In this document: positions 1-4,955 of the stretch, one piece after another
Layout of the letters: the number at the start of each line of letters is the position of its first letter
Numbering within the stretch: position 1 is the first letter of the stretch
Assembly (NCBI GenBank): GCA_964374095.1
Contig: CAYJXJ010000195.1
Span: forward strand, 1-8,540
DNA length: 8,540 bases
Direction of reading: 5' to 3'
Source: CAYJXJ01 sp964374095
GTDB lineage: Bacteria; Elusimicrobiota; Elusimicrobia; UBA1565; UBA9628
The notes under the pieces: model-generated
Seen by the model: only the letters and a program-made list of their open reading frames with translations
Told to the model about the DNA's origin: nothing
The model's database searches: none
Position numbers and translations under genes: made by a program

Positions 1-370
1 AGAGCACCAGGCTCGCCCCCGCCCCGGCGGCCAGCCCGTTGGCCACGCCGATCACGGGCTTCTCCATCCGCCGGATCTGGCTCACCAGCGGATTGAAGAG
101 GGATCGCAGTTCCCCGCCGAGCGAGAAGTCGCCCTGAGCCTGGCGCTTCTTGAGATCGCCCAGGTCCGCCCCGGCGCAGAAGGCCCGCCCCGCGGCCGTC
201 AACACGACGCAGCGGATCTCGGAAGATTTTTCCGCGGATTTGAGGGACTCGAGCAGGCCCCGCATCATCCCGCCGGTCAGGGCGTTCAAGACCTTGGGCC
301 GGTTGAGGGTCAGGGTCATGACCCCGGCGGCGTGCGCGGTGAGGATCTCGGCTTCGGTCTCGACGCTCAT
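1..370 (-). CDS. Enoyl-CoA hydratase/isomerase family protein, PaaG-like (3' end outside window)
   Basis: Partial crotonase-fold protein: the first 123 residues are present from ATG at 370 and the frame is still open at base 1. Crotonases stabilise a CoA-thioester enolate in an oxyanion hole. The first half of that hole is visible as FCAGADL (residues 64-70), the second as GLAAGAGAS (112-120). In true hydratases the second motif reads GGG.EL; here Ser120 sits where the first catalytic Glu should be. The AAGAGAS form resembles PaaG-type ring-opened/epoxy-phenylacetyl-CoA isomerases, which act without that Glu. This suggests an isomerase rather than a hydratase, but the C-terminal half is missing. 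It is the third gene of the minus-strand operon, 73 bp after the preceding crotonase stop. There is no Shine-Dalgarno sequence before the ATG, and a 5-bp hairpin abuts it. The family is secure; the exact substrate is inference. Confidence 0.85.
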   Translation of the reverse strand, partial: MSVETEAEILTAHAAGVMTLTLNRPKVLNALTGGMMRGLLESLKSAEKSSEIRCVVLTAAGRAFCAGADLGDLKKRQAQGDFSLGGELRSLFNPLVSQIRRMEKPVIGVANGLAAGAGASLVL

Positions 371-411
371 GGCGTTTGACGCCGCGGTGAACTCGGTCCT
401 GGACCGAGCTC
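371..411 (-). other. Two intercistronic stem-loops between the crotonase genes
   Basis: The 73-bp gap between the two crotonase genes holds two inverted repeats. One is CTCGGTC/GACCGAG (392-398 and 402-408, 3-nt loop), extendable by two pairs past one mismatch. The other is GGCGT/ACGCC (371-375 and 379-383, 3-nt loop), which directly touches the downstream ATG. Neither is followed by a T run on the minus strand, so they do not look like intrinsic terminators. They may tune mRNA stability or translation of the third gene. No function is proven. Confidence 0.4.
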
Positions 412-443
412 TACATGCCTGGCACCGAATTCTTCGTTTCCGC

Positions 444-1241
444 TCATTTCCCTTGGAATTTCGGCTTGCGCTTCTCGATGAAGGCGCGCATGCCTTCCTT
501 CTGGTCCTCCGTAGAGAACAACGAATTGAAAAGGCGCCTCTCGAAATCGAGGCCCGCGGCCAAATCCGCGTCCAACGACTTGCGCACCGCCGCCTTGCCG
601 GCGGCCAAGGCCGCCGGCGACAACAGAGCCGTTTCCCTTGCCAGCCGCATGGCCTCGGCGAAATAGGACTCGATCGGGAAGACCCGGTTGACCAAGCCCG
701 CGGCCAGCGCCTCGCGCGCGTTGAGCCGCCTCCCCGTGAGCACCATCTCCATGGCCACGTGCTTGCCGACCACCCGCGTCAGGCGTTGGGTGCCGCCCGC
801 GCCGGGAATCACCCCGATCAGGATCTCGGGCTGGCCGAAGACCGCGGTCTCGCTGGCCACCACGATGTCGCAGGCCATGACGAGTTCCAGCCCGCCGCCC
901 AAAGCGAAGCCGCTCACCGCGGCCACGATGGGCTTGGGAAACGAACCGACGCGGTCCCAACGGGCCAAGTGCTCGTCGCGAACCGGATCGATCACCGCGG
1001 CCGAGTCCATCTCCCGGATATCCGCGCCGGCCGCGAAGGCCTTGTCGGACCCGGCCAGGAGAACGCAGCGAACGCCGGCGTCGCGCTCCAGGGCGTCCAG
1101 GGCGGCGACAAGCTCGGTCATGAGCGGCCGACTCAGGGCGTTGAGTGCCTCGGGGCGGTTGAGACGCAGGACGGCCACGCCCCCCTCGATCAGGACGGTG
1201 ACGAGGCCGGGAGGGGCCGGAGCTAGTTCAGGTCCACCCAT
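444..1241 (-). CDS. Enoyl-CoA hydratase (crotonase), catalytically complete
   Basis: A 265-residue protein, the normal length for a bacterial enoyl-CoA hydratase, which adds water across trans-2-enoyl-CoA to give 3-hydroxyacyl-CoA in the cytoplasm. Visible motifs: LNRPEALNAL near residues 27-36, the oxyanion-hole segment AFAAGADI (68-75), and GFALGGGLEL (111-120) with catalytic Glu119. QPEILIG (137-143) carries the second catalytic Glu139, followed by IPGAGGTQRL, and the C-terminus ends in the usual EKRKPKF-type tail. Both glutamates known to be required in the rat mitochondrial enzyme are therefore present. The ATG at 1241 lies inside the upstream aldehyde dehydrogenase gene (19-bp overlap), which implies translational coupling; a weak AAGAG lies just upstream. 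In context it serves fatty-acid or phenylacetate-type CoA catabolism (fadB- or paaF-like), but sequence alone does not fix chain-length or ring specificity. Confidence 0.93.
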   Translation of the reverse strand: MGGPELAPAPPGLVTVLIEGGVAVLRLNRPEALNALSRPLMTELVAALDALERDAGVRCVLLAGSDKAFAAGADIREMDSAAVIDPVRDEHLARWDRVGSFPKPIVAAVSGFALGGGLELVMACDIVVASETAVFGQPEILIGVIPGAGGTQRLTRVVGKHVAMEMVLTGRRLNAREALAAGLVNRVFPIESYFAEAMRLARETALLSPAALAAGKAAVRKSLDADLAAGLDFERRLFNSLFSTEDQKEGMRAFIEKRKPKFQGK

Positions 1242-2728
1242 ACGCTCTTCAAGCGGGTGTAGAGCTCCAGGGCGTACTGGCCCTTCTCGCGTCCGTAGCC
1301 GCTGCCCTTGACCCCGCCCCAGGGAGCGGCGGCGTCCACGAAATTAAAGCAGTTGACGAACACGGTGCCGGCGTCTAGCCGCGCGGCCAAGGAGTGCGCG
1401 CGCTTGACGTCCTTGGTCCAGACGCCCGCGACGAGGCCGTACTCGGTGTTGTTCGCGCTGCTAACGACCTGGTCAACGGAATCAAACGGCATGACGGCAA
1501 CGACTGGGCCAAAGATTTCCTCTTGAAAAATTTTCATGTTTTCGCCGACATCGGCGAAAACGGCGGGCTTAACGAAAAAGCCGGGACCGCCGGCCTTGTC
1601 GCCCCCGCACAACAGCGTGGCCCCGTCCTTCCTGCCCGATTCGATGTAGCCCGAGACGCGCTGCATTTGCTCGGCCGAGACGAGCGGTCCCATCTGCGTC
1701 TTGGGGTCGATCCCGGGTCCCTGGCGGATGGTCTTGGCGCGCTCGACCAAAGCCGCGAGCATGGCGTCGTACTTGGGCCTTTCCACGTAGACCCGCGAGC
1801 CCGCCGAACAGCACTGGCCCTGGTTGTAGAAAATGCCCATGAAGAGGCCCTTGGCCGCGGCCTCGGTGTCCGCGTCGGCGAACACGATGTTGGGAGACTT
1901 GCCGCCCAGCTCGAGCGACACGCGCTTTAAATTCCCCGTCGAGGCCTTGACCACCTCGCGGCCCACCTCGGTCGAGCCGGTGAATGCCACCTTGTCCACT
2001 CCCCGGTGCATCGCCAAAGCCGCTCCCGCGGTCGGCCCGTAGCCCGGCAGAATGTTGATGGCGCCCTCAGGGATGCCGGCCTCGAGCATAAGCTCTCCCA
2101 AGCGCAGGGCCGAGAGGGGGGTCTGCTCGGCGGGTTTTAAAATCACGCCGTTGCCGCAGGCCAGGGCCGGGGCGAGGCGCTCGACGGCCATGAGGAGGGG
2201 GAAATTCCATGGAATGATGAGCCCCACCACACCCACGGGCTCGCGCACGGTGTAATGGAAGAACTTGGCGCCCGGGTAGTAGGGCACGCTCACGGGCACG
2301 GTCTCGCCGGTGATCTTCGTCGGCCAGCCCGCGAAGTAGCGCAGCAGCGCCACGGCCACTGGGAGATCCCCGTTTTGGCTCTCGCGGATGGGCTTGCCGT
2401 TGTCCAGGGTCTCGAGCTGGGCCAGCTCTGGGGCGTTCTGCTCGACAAGGTCGGCGAGCCGGTGCAGCACACCCTCGCGCCCCGCCGGGCTCATCTTGCC
2501 CCAGGGCCCCGCGAGGGACTTTCTAGCGGCCTCCACGGCCTTGTCCACGTCGGCCTTGTCCGCCTCCGCGACCCGGCAGAGCGCCGAACCCGTCGCGGGA
2601 TTCAGGGTCTCGAAGGTCCTCCCCGAGGAGGACTCCACCCACTGGCCCCCGATGAGGAGCTTTTTGGGGGGACCGGAAAGGAACTTCTCGACGCCGGGGT
2701 GCAGGGCGGGGGCTTGGGCCGTGGTCAT
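1223..2728 (-). CDS. NAD-dependent aldehyde dehydrogenase
   Basis: A 501-residue member of the ALDH superfamily, full length for the ALDH1/2-like class, that oxidises an aldehyde to a carboxylate. Key residues: IIPWNFP (171-177) with Asn175; KPAEQTPL (198-205), whose Glu201 is typical of NAD+ preference; GSTEVG (251-256) in the Rossmann fold; ELGGKSP (273-279) with general base Glu273; GQCCSAGSR (304-312) with nucleophile Cys307; and EEIFGPV (403-409). No signal peptide is seen, so it is cytoplasmic. It is the first gene of the minus-strand operon and overlaps the next gene by 19 bp. The start at 2728 is supported by N-terminal length and by a promoter that would place transcription start at or next to the ATG. 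No Shine-Dalgarno sequence is visible. With two crotonases downstream, a phenylacetaldehyde- or fatty-aldehyde-type substrate is plausible, but this is inference. There is no C-terminal extension and no missing active-site residue. Confidence 0.95.
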   Translation of the reverse strand: MTTAQAPALHPGVEKFLSGPPKKLLIGGQWVESSSGRTFETLNPATGSALCRVAEADKADVDKAVEAARKSLAGPWGKMSPAGREGVLHRLADLVEQNAPELAQLETLDNGKPIRESQNGDLPVAVALLRYFAGWPTKITGETVPVSVPYYPGAKFFHYTVREPVGVVGLIIPWNFPLLMAVERLAPALACGNGVILKPAEQTPLSALRLGELMLEAGIPEGAINILPGYGPTAGAALAMHRGVDKVAFTGSTEVGREVVKASTGNLKRVSLELGGKSPNIVFADADTEAAAKGLFMGIFYNQGQCCSAGSRVYVERPKYDAMLAALVERAKTIRQGPGIDPKTQMGPLVSAEQMQRVSGYIESGRKDGATLLCGGDKAGGPGFFVKPAVFADVGENMKIFQEEIFGPVVAVMPFDSVDQVVSSANNTEYGLVAGVWTKDVKRAHSLAARLDAGTVFVNCFNFVDAAAPWGGVKGSGYGREKGQYALELYTRLKSVWVDLN

Positions 2729-2733
2729 GAGCT

Positions 2734-2763
2734 ACGATACCATTCGACGTCGAAGAGTGTCAA
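2734..2763 (-). promoter_or_regulatory. Promoter of the aldehyde dehydrogenase operon, predicted leaderless
   Basis: On the minus strand a perfect -35 TTGACA (2763-2758) is followed after 18 bp by TATCGT (2739-2734, four of six -10 matches). The -10 box ends 5 nt before the ATG at 2728, so transcription would start at about 2727-2728, essentially on the start codon. This fits the lack of a Shine-Dalgarno sequence. The spacer contains a centred 12-bp palindrome. Confidence 0.55.
2743..2754. promoter_or_regulatory. Perfect 12-bp palindrome inside the promoter spacer (likely operator)
   Basis: TTCGACGTCGAA is its own reverse complement. Its centre (2748.5) coincides with the centre of the 18-bp spacer between the -35 and -10 boxes of the aldehyde dehydrogenase promoter. 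A dyad placed there is typical of a dimeric regulator site: a repressor, or a MerR-type activator that acts on long spacers (those usually have 19-20 bp). No candidate DNA-binding regulator gene lies in the window. Confidence 0.5.
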
Positions 2764-2800
2764 TTGGGGAGTCCCCGCCGGTCCCGTGATCGCAAAGGCA

Positions 2801-2828
2801 TTGAAATATTGTCTATCTCGCCTATACT
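2801..2828 (+). promoter_or_regulatory. Promoter of the sensor kinase gene, predicted leaderless
   Basis: TTGAAA (2801-2806), 16-bp spacer, TATACT (2823-2828): five of six matches in each box. Transcription would start near 2835, exactly the A of the second in-frame ATG. The first ATG (2829) lies between the -10 box and the start site and would not be transcribed. No Shine-Dalgarno sequence precedes either ATG. Confidence 0.6.
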
Positions 2829-2834
2829 ATGAGT

Positions 2835-4022
2835 ATGGAAGGAAGTGGGCAGTCCATCCTGATCGTCGATGATGAGGAGGCTCTCCTCACCATTTGCGCC
2901 AACTTTCTCCAGCGGCAAGGATTCTCCGTGGCTACGGCCAGAACCGGGCCTGAAGCTCTGGAGAAGGTTAAAACTCGGAGGTTCGATCTGGTGCTGACGG
3001 ATCATATCAGGCTTCCTCCTGACGGCGCTCCGCTCGTGGGGGAAATCAAATCCCAAGCCCCCGAGACCGATGTCATCGTCATGAGCGGATCCGCCTCACT
3101 GGAGGATTCCTTGACATCCTTCCGCAACGGGGCCTGCGACTATCTGCCCAAGCCCTTTGATCCGAAGTCGCTCTTGTCGACCATCCAGGGCTGTCTGCGC
3201 AAGAAAGTCTTCCCGGAACGATGGGAACAAGAGAAGCGGATTCTCCGAGAAGAACTCGAGGCCGCCTATGCCCTTCTCAAGAGGCAGGAGCGGCTCCAAG
3301 AGGGTTTTCTGGCCCGGGTCAACCACGAGCTGCGCTCGCCCCTGGGCCTGATTCTGCCCTCCTTGGAACTGCTCCAATCCTCCTTGCAGCTTGGGACGCA
3401 CGCGAGAACGCTCCTTGACTACGCCGTGCAGGGAGCGCAGCGGCTCAAAGACATCATTGAGGACGTGCTCGTCTTTTCTAGCCTGAGCCGCCCGAGCCAG
3501 CCCGTCAAAGGAGACAGGGTCTGCCTGTCTGCATTGCTGCGCCAAGTGGTGGAGGAGCGGCGGAAATTGTGGGAATCGAGGCAACAGCGGGTCATTCTGG
3601 ATTTCGAGGAGCCTCTCCCCGAGATTTCAGGGGATGCCCAGCTTCTCAAAAAGGCCTTTGTCCATCTGTTCCAGAACGCCATCCGTTTCAATAAGCCGGG
3701 AGGCTTTGTCGAGATACGCGCCCGGAGACAGTGGGATCATCTTCTCGTCATGGTCAAAGACAGCGGGGAGGGGATGCCATTGGGGGAACAAGAAGGGATT
3801 TCTACCCCGTTCTATCAGGCCAGCGAGTATCTGACCCGGACCGCCGCCGGGTTGGGTTTGGGGTTGGCAATCGTCCGCCTGACCGTCCAGGCCCATCGGG
3901 GAACCGTGTCCGTGGAGAGCCGGCCCGGCCAGGGATCCGCCTTCATCGTGAGTCTCCCCTGCCCCAAACTAGACGGTCCCCAAAGGAAAATCGAGCTGCT
4001 GGGTCCGATGTCACCTCCCTAA
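2835..4022 (+). CDS. Soluble receiver-histidine kinase (REC-HisKA-HATPase)
   Basis: A signalling protein of 395 residues when started at ATG 2835; an ATG at 2829 adds two residues but lies upstream of the predicted transcript start. The receiver domain (about 6-122) has the acidic pair Asp12-Asp13, phospho-acceptor Asp56 in LTDHIRLP, Ser84 and Lys106 in LPKPF. A charged helix (about 128-158) leads to a HisKA domain with NHELRSPLG, phospho-His164. The HATPase_c domain has an N box with Asn281, a G1 box DSGEGMP (from Asp309) and a G2 box GLGLGLAIV (339-347). There is no membrane segment, PAS domain or DNA-binding output, so it should act in the cytoplasm, likely receiving phosphate or a signal from another kinase. 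No partner lies beside it. It is divergent from the catabolic operon. Its codons use more A/T at third positions than its neighbours, which hints at separate acquisition. The family is clear; the input and target are unknown. Confidence 0.93.
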   Translation: MEGSGQSILIVDDEEALLTICANFLQRQGFSVATARTGPEALEKVKTRRFDLVLTDHIRLPPDGAPLVGEIKSQAPETDVIVMSGSASLEDSLTSFRNGACDYLPKPFDPKSLLSTIQGCLRKKVFPERWEQEKRILREELEAAYALLKRQERLQEGFLARVNHELRSPLGLILPSLELLQSSLQLGTHARTLLDYAVQGAQRLKDIIEDVLVFSSLSRPSQPVKGDRVCLSALLRQVVEERRKLWESRQQRVILDFEEPLPEISGDAQLLKKAFVHLFQNAIRFNKPGGFVEIRARRQWDHLLVMVKDSGEGMPLGEQEGISTPFYQASEYLTRTAAGLGLGLAIVRLTVQAHRGTVSVESRPGQGSAFIVSLPCPKLDGPQRKIELLGPMSPP

Positions 4023-4055
4023 TCCCTGACACGACAGAGATCCCCCCCCGAGGCC

Positions 4056-4211
4056 GCATCGCCAACGGCGAGATGCGCGCATGTCTCGGCGGCGCTGATG
4101 CGGGAGTCTTGCCGAAAGGCACCTCCCAGGTTCGGGTGCGCTTGCCAATGGGCAAGCCCTGAGCCCGCGCAAATTGCGGTGGCAGCGCATTGCCCGCCAT
4201 CGGCGATTTGC
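4056..4211 (+). other. Hairpin-rich intergenic segment
   Basis: The roughly 270 bp between the kinase stop and the next start hold no convincing gene but several compact inverted repeats. GCATC-GCC/GGC-GA-GATGC spans 4056-4075. GGGAG/CTCCC (4102-4106, 4123-4127) encloses GCC-GAAA-GGC with a GNRA-type tetraloop. CTTGCC-AATG-GGCAAG spans 4141-4156. GCAAAT/ATTTGC (4169-4174, 4206-4211) encloses CGCC-ATC-GGCG. The 12-mers at 4060 and 4195 differ at one base. None is followed by a T run, so intrinsic termination is unlikely. I could not match it to a known riboswitch class. It may be a small structured RNA or a palindromic intergenic repeat. Confidence 0.4.
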
Positions 4212-4217
4212 TAGGAT
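4190..4217 (+). promoter_or_regulatory. Possible promoter of the small secreted protein gene
   Basis: TTGCCC (4190-4195), 16-bp spacer, TAGGAT (4212-4217) with an upstream TG (4209-4210) in the extended -10 position. Transcription would start near 4224, leaving a leader of about 68 nt before the ATG at 4292. Both boxes are imperfect (four of six each), so this is tentative. Confidence 0.35.
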
Positions 4218-4291
4218 CGGCGCGTGACCGAAGGAAATGCCTGCACTTCCATCTATGGAGGGGCAGGTCCGAAGGATATGGGAAGAGAACC

Positions 4292-4513
4292 ATGACCCGC
4301 CTCGGCCTCGCGCTCCTCGTCGCGGCCCTGGGGCCCGCTCCGTTGCGCGCGGCCCCGCCGCCCAAGCCCGAGCCTTGCGACGAAGCCCGGGCCGTCCGGG
4401 AGATCGGCGAGGCCACCGACCGGCTCGCGGCGGCTAAAGAACGGGCCGCCTCCCTTCCCGAGGACGAACGTCAGGCCCGGGAAAACGAACTCGGCGCCCC
4501 GGCCAAGCCCTGA
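4292..4513 (+). CDS. Small exported protein of unknown function
   Basis: A 73-residue protein when started at ATG 4292, which is preceded by GGGAAGAG as a moderate ribosome binding site. The frame extends upstream to an ATG at 4190, but that start lies before the predicted promoter -10 box and would bury the signal peptide, so I prefer 4292. The N-terminus (MTRLGLALLVAALGP, then APLRAAPPP) is a standard Sec signal peptide with a likely cleavage site after an Ala near residues 20-22. The mature part is about 50 residues: a Pro-rich start, one Cys (PEPCDEA), then a charged Ala/Glu/Arg-rich stretch predicted to be helical. There is no lipobox around the Cys. It stands alone between the hairpin-rich segment and the toxin-antitoxin region. 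No family was recognised. Start and reality are moderately supported by codon usage and the signal peptide. Confidence 0.5.
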   Translation: MTRLGLALLVAALGPAPLRAAPPPKPEPCDEARAVREIGEATDRLAAAKERAASLPEDERQARENELGAPAKP

Positions 4514-4519
4514 GCCTCT

Positions 4520-4681
4520 AAATGATCTGAGCGCCTGCAGGACCGCGACGATCTCGAGCGTCGCGTCTTGGACCATATAAACGATCAAGGTGGGCGTGCC
4601 GGGAACCGGGAACTCCCGCGTTCGGGCATTGCGGCCCGCGTCGTCGAACGCCTCTAACAGGCGTCTTGACAATATGACCAT
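4520..4681 (-). pseudogene. RelE/ParE-family toxin remnant (C-terminal half)
   Basis: Read on the minus strand from 4681, about 54 residues match the C-terminal half of RelE/ParE toxins. A short helix (RRLLEAFDDAGR) is followed by the beta-strand core TREFPVPGTP, LIVYMV and LEIVAVLQALR. Family members usually read roughly GTREL-V-GTPY-VVYRV and VEILRVLHGAR there. The N-terminal half is absent: a TAG lies in frame at 4690-4688, directly upstream. A few residues appear lost between the GR and TRE elements, and the usual His after VL is Gln. The frame runs on without a stop into the small secreted gene, so the natural C-terminus is gone too. No matching antitoxin is visible. It is best read as a decayed toxin gene cut by the neighbouring phd-vapC module. 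The resemblance is from memory of the family, without a search. Confidence 0.5.
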
Positions 4682-4694
4682 TTGTGACTATCAT
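4666..4694 (+). promoter_or_regulatory. Promoter of the phd-vapC operon, predicted leaderless
   Basis: Perfect -35 TTGACA (4666-4671), ideal 17-bp spacer, -10 TATCAT (4689-4694, five of six matches). Transcription would start about 7 nt downstream, at 4701, the A of the ATG of the antitoxin. This is the strongest promoter by eye in the window, as expected for an autoregulated toxin-antitoxin operon. Confidence 0.7.
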
Positions 4695-4702
4695 ATGGTC
4701 AT
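4674..4702. promoter_or_regulatory. Operator-like dyad over the phd-vapC promoter and start codon
   Basis: ATGACCAT (4674-4681) is repeated inverted as ATGGTCAT (4695-4702) around base 4688. Counting inner positions, 11 of 14 base pairs of this 29-bp dyad are symmetric. It covers most of the spacer, the whole -10 box and the antitoxin start codon. Phd-family antitoxins are known to bind palindromes in their own promoters, alone or with the toxin, so this is the probable autoregulatory site. Confidence 0.6.
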
Positions 4703-4955
4703 GAAGGAGGTCAACATAGCCAAGCTCAAGGCCAAGTTGAGCTACTACCTCGGGCAGGTCCGCCAGGGAGAGGAGTTCCTGGTCATGGACCGCAAGACCC
4801 CGGTCGCCCGCGTCGTCCCCAGCGGCAAGGGCGGCGGGCTGATGATCCGCAAGGCCGCGCGAAAATTCTCCGAGTTCTGGAAAATCCCCATCCGCCCTCT
4901 CGGCCGCAGGATCGACGTGGTGAAAGTGCTCCGGGAAGACCGCGACCGTCGTTGA
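4701..4955 (+). CDS. Phd/YefM-type antitoxin
   Basis: An 84-residue protein from ATG 4701. Other in-frame ATGs exist at 4695 and further upstream, but the promoter places the transcript start on 4701. The N-terminal 40 residues show the Phd/YefM DNA-binding fold pattern: VNIAKLKAKLSYYL, then GQVRQGEEFLV, then KTPVARVVP. The remaining basic tail (with FWKIP near its middle) would wrap and neutralise the toxin. Its TGA (4953-4955) overlaps the TTG start of the PIN-domain gene, the usual antitoxin-first arrangement. The operator-like dyad at its promoter supports self-repression. An AAGGAGG at 4703-4709 lies after the start codon and cannot serve it. The family call is strong from both sequence and context; the pair may belong to a stable chromosomal module. 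Confidence 0.88.
   Translation: MKEVNIAKLKAKLSYYLGQVRQGEEFLVMDRKTPVARVVPSGKGGGLMIRKAARKFSEFWKIPIRPLGRRIDVVKVLREDRDRR

Noticed and set aside
150..1226. Long plus-strand open frame (358 codons) opposite the crotonase genes
   Set aside because: It covers the reverse strand of two crotonase genes with conserved motifs; its Arg/Gly/His-rich product has no recognisable domain.
4102..4140. A tRNA- or riboswitch-like element suggested by the GGTTCGGGT stretch and nested stems
   Set aside because: No cloverleaf can be formed around it and no known riboswitch consensus core was recognised; it is retained only as an unexplained hairpin cluster.
4141..4156. Hairpin CTTGCC-AATG-GGCAAG as an intrinsic terminator for the sensor kinase gene
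   Set aside because: The stem is short and is followed by CCCTGAG rather than a T run, so intrinsic termination is not supported.
4190..4291. Extended N-terminus of the small secreted protein from ATG 4190
   Set aside because: It would place 34 charged residues before a good signal peptide, and its start lies at the promoter -35 box, upstream of the likely transcript start.
4590..4700. Longer antitoxin start from ATG 4590
   Set aside because: The extra 37 residues would be read through the promoter, the operator and the antisense toxin remnant, and they do not resemble the Phd family N-terminus.
4703..4709. AAGGAGG as a ribosome binding site for an internal antitoxin start
   Set aside because: No start codon follows at a suitable distance in frame, and a later start would delete the conserved DNA-binding strand. 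It is simply the Lys-Glu-Val codons after the ATG.
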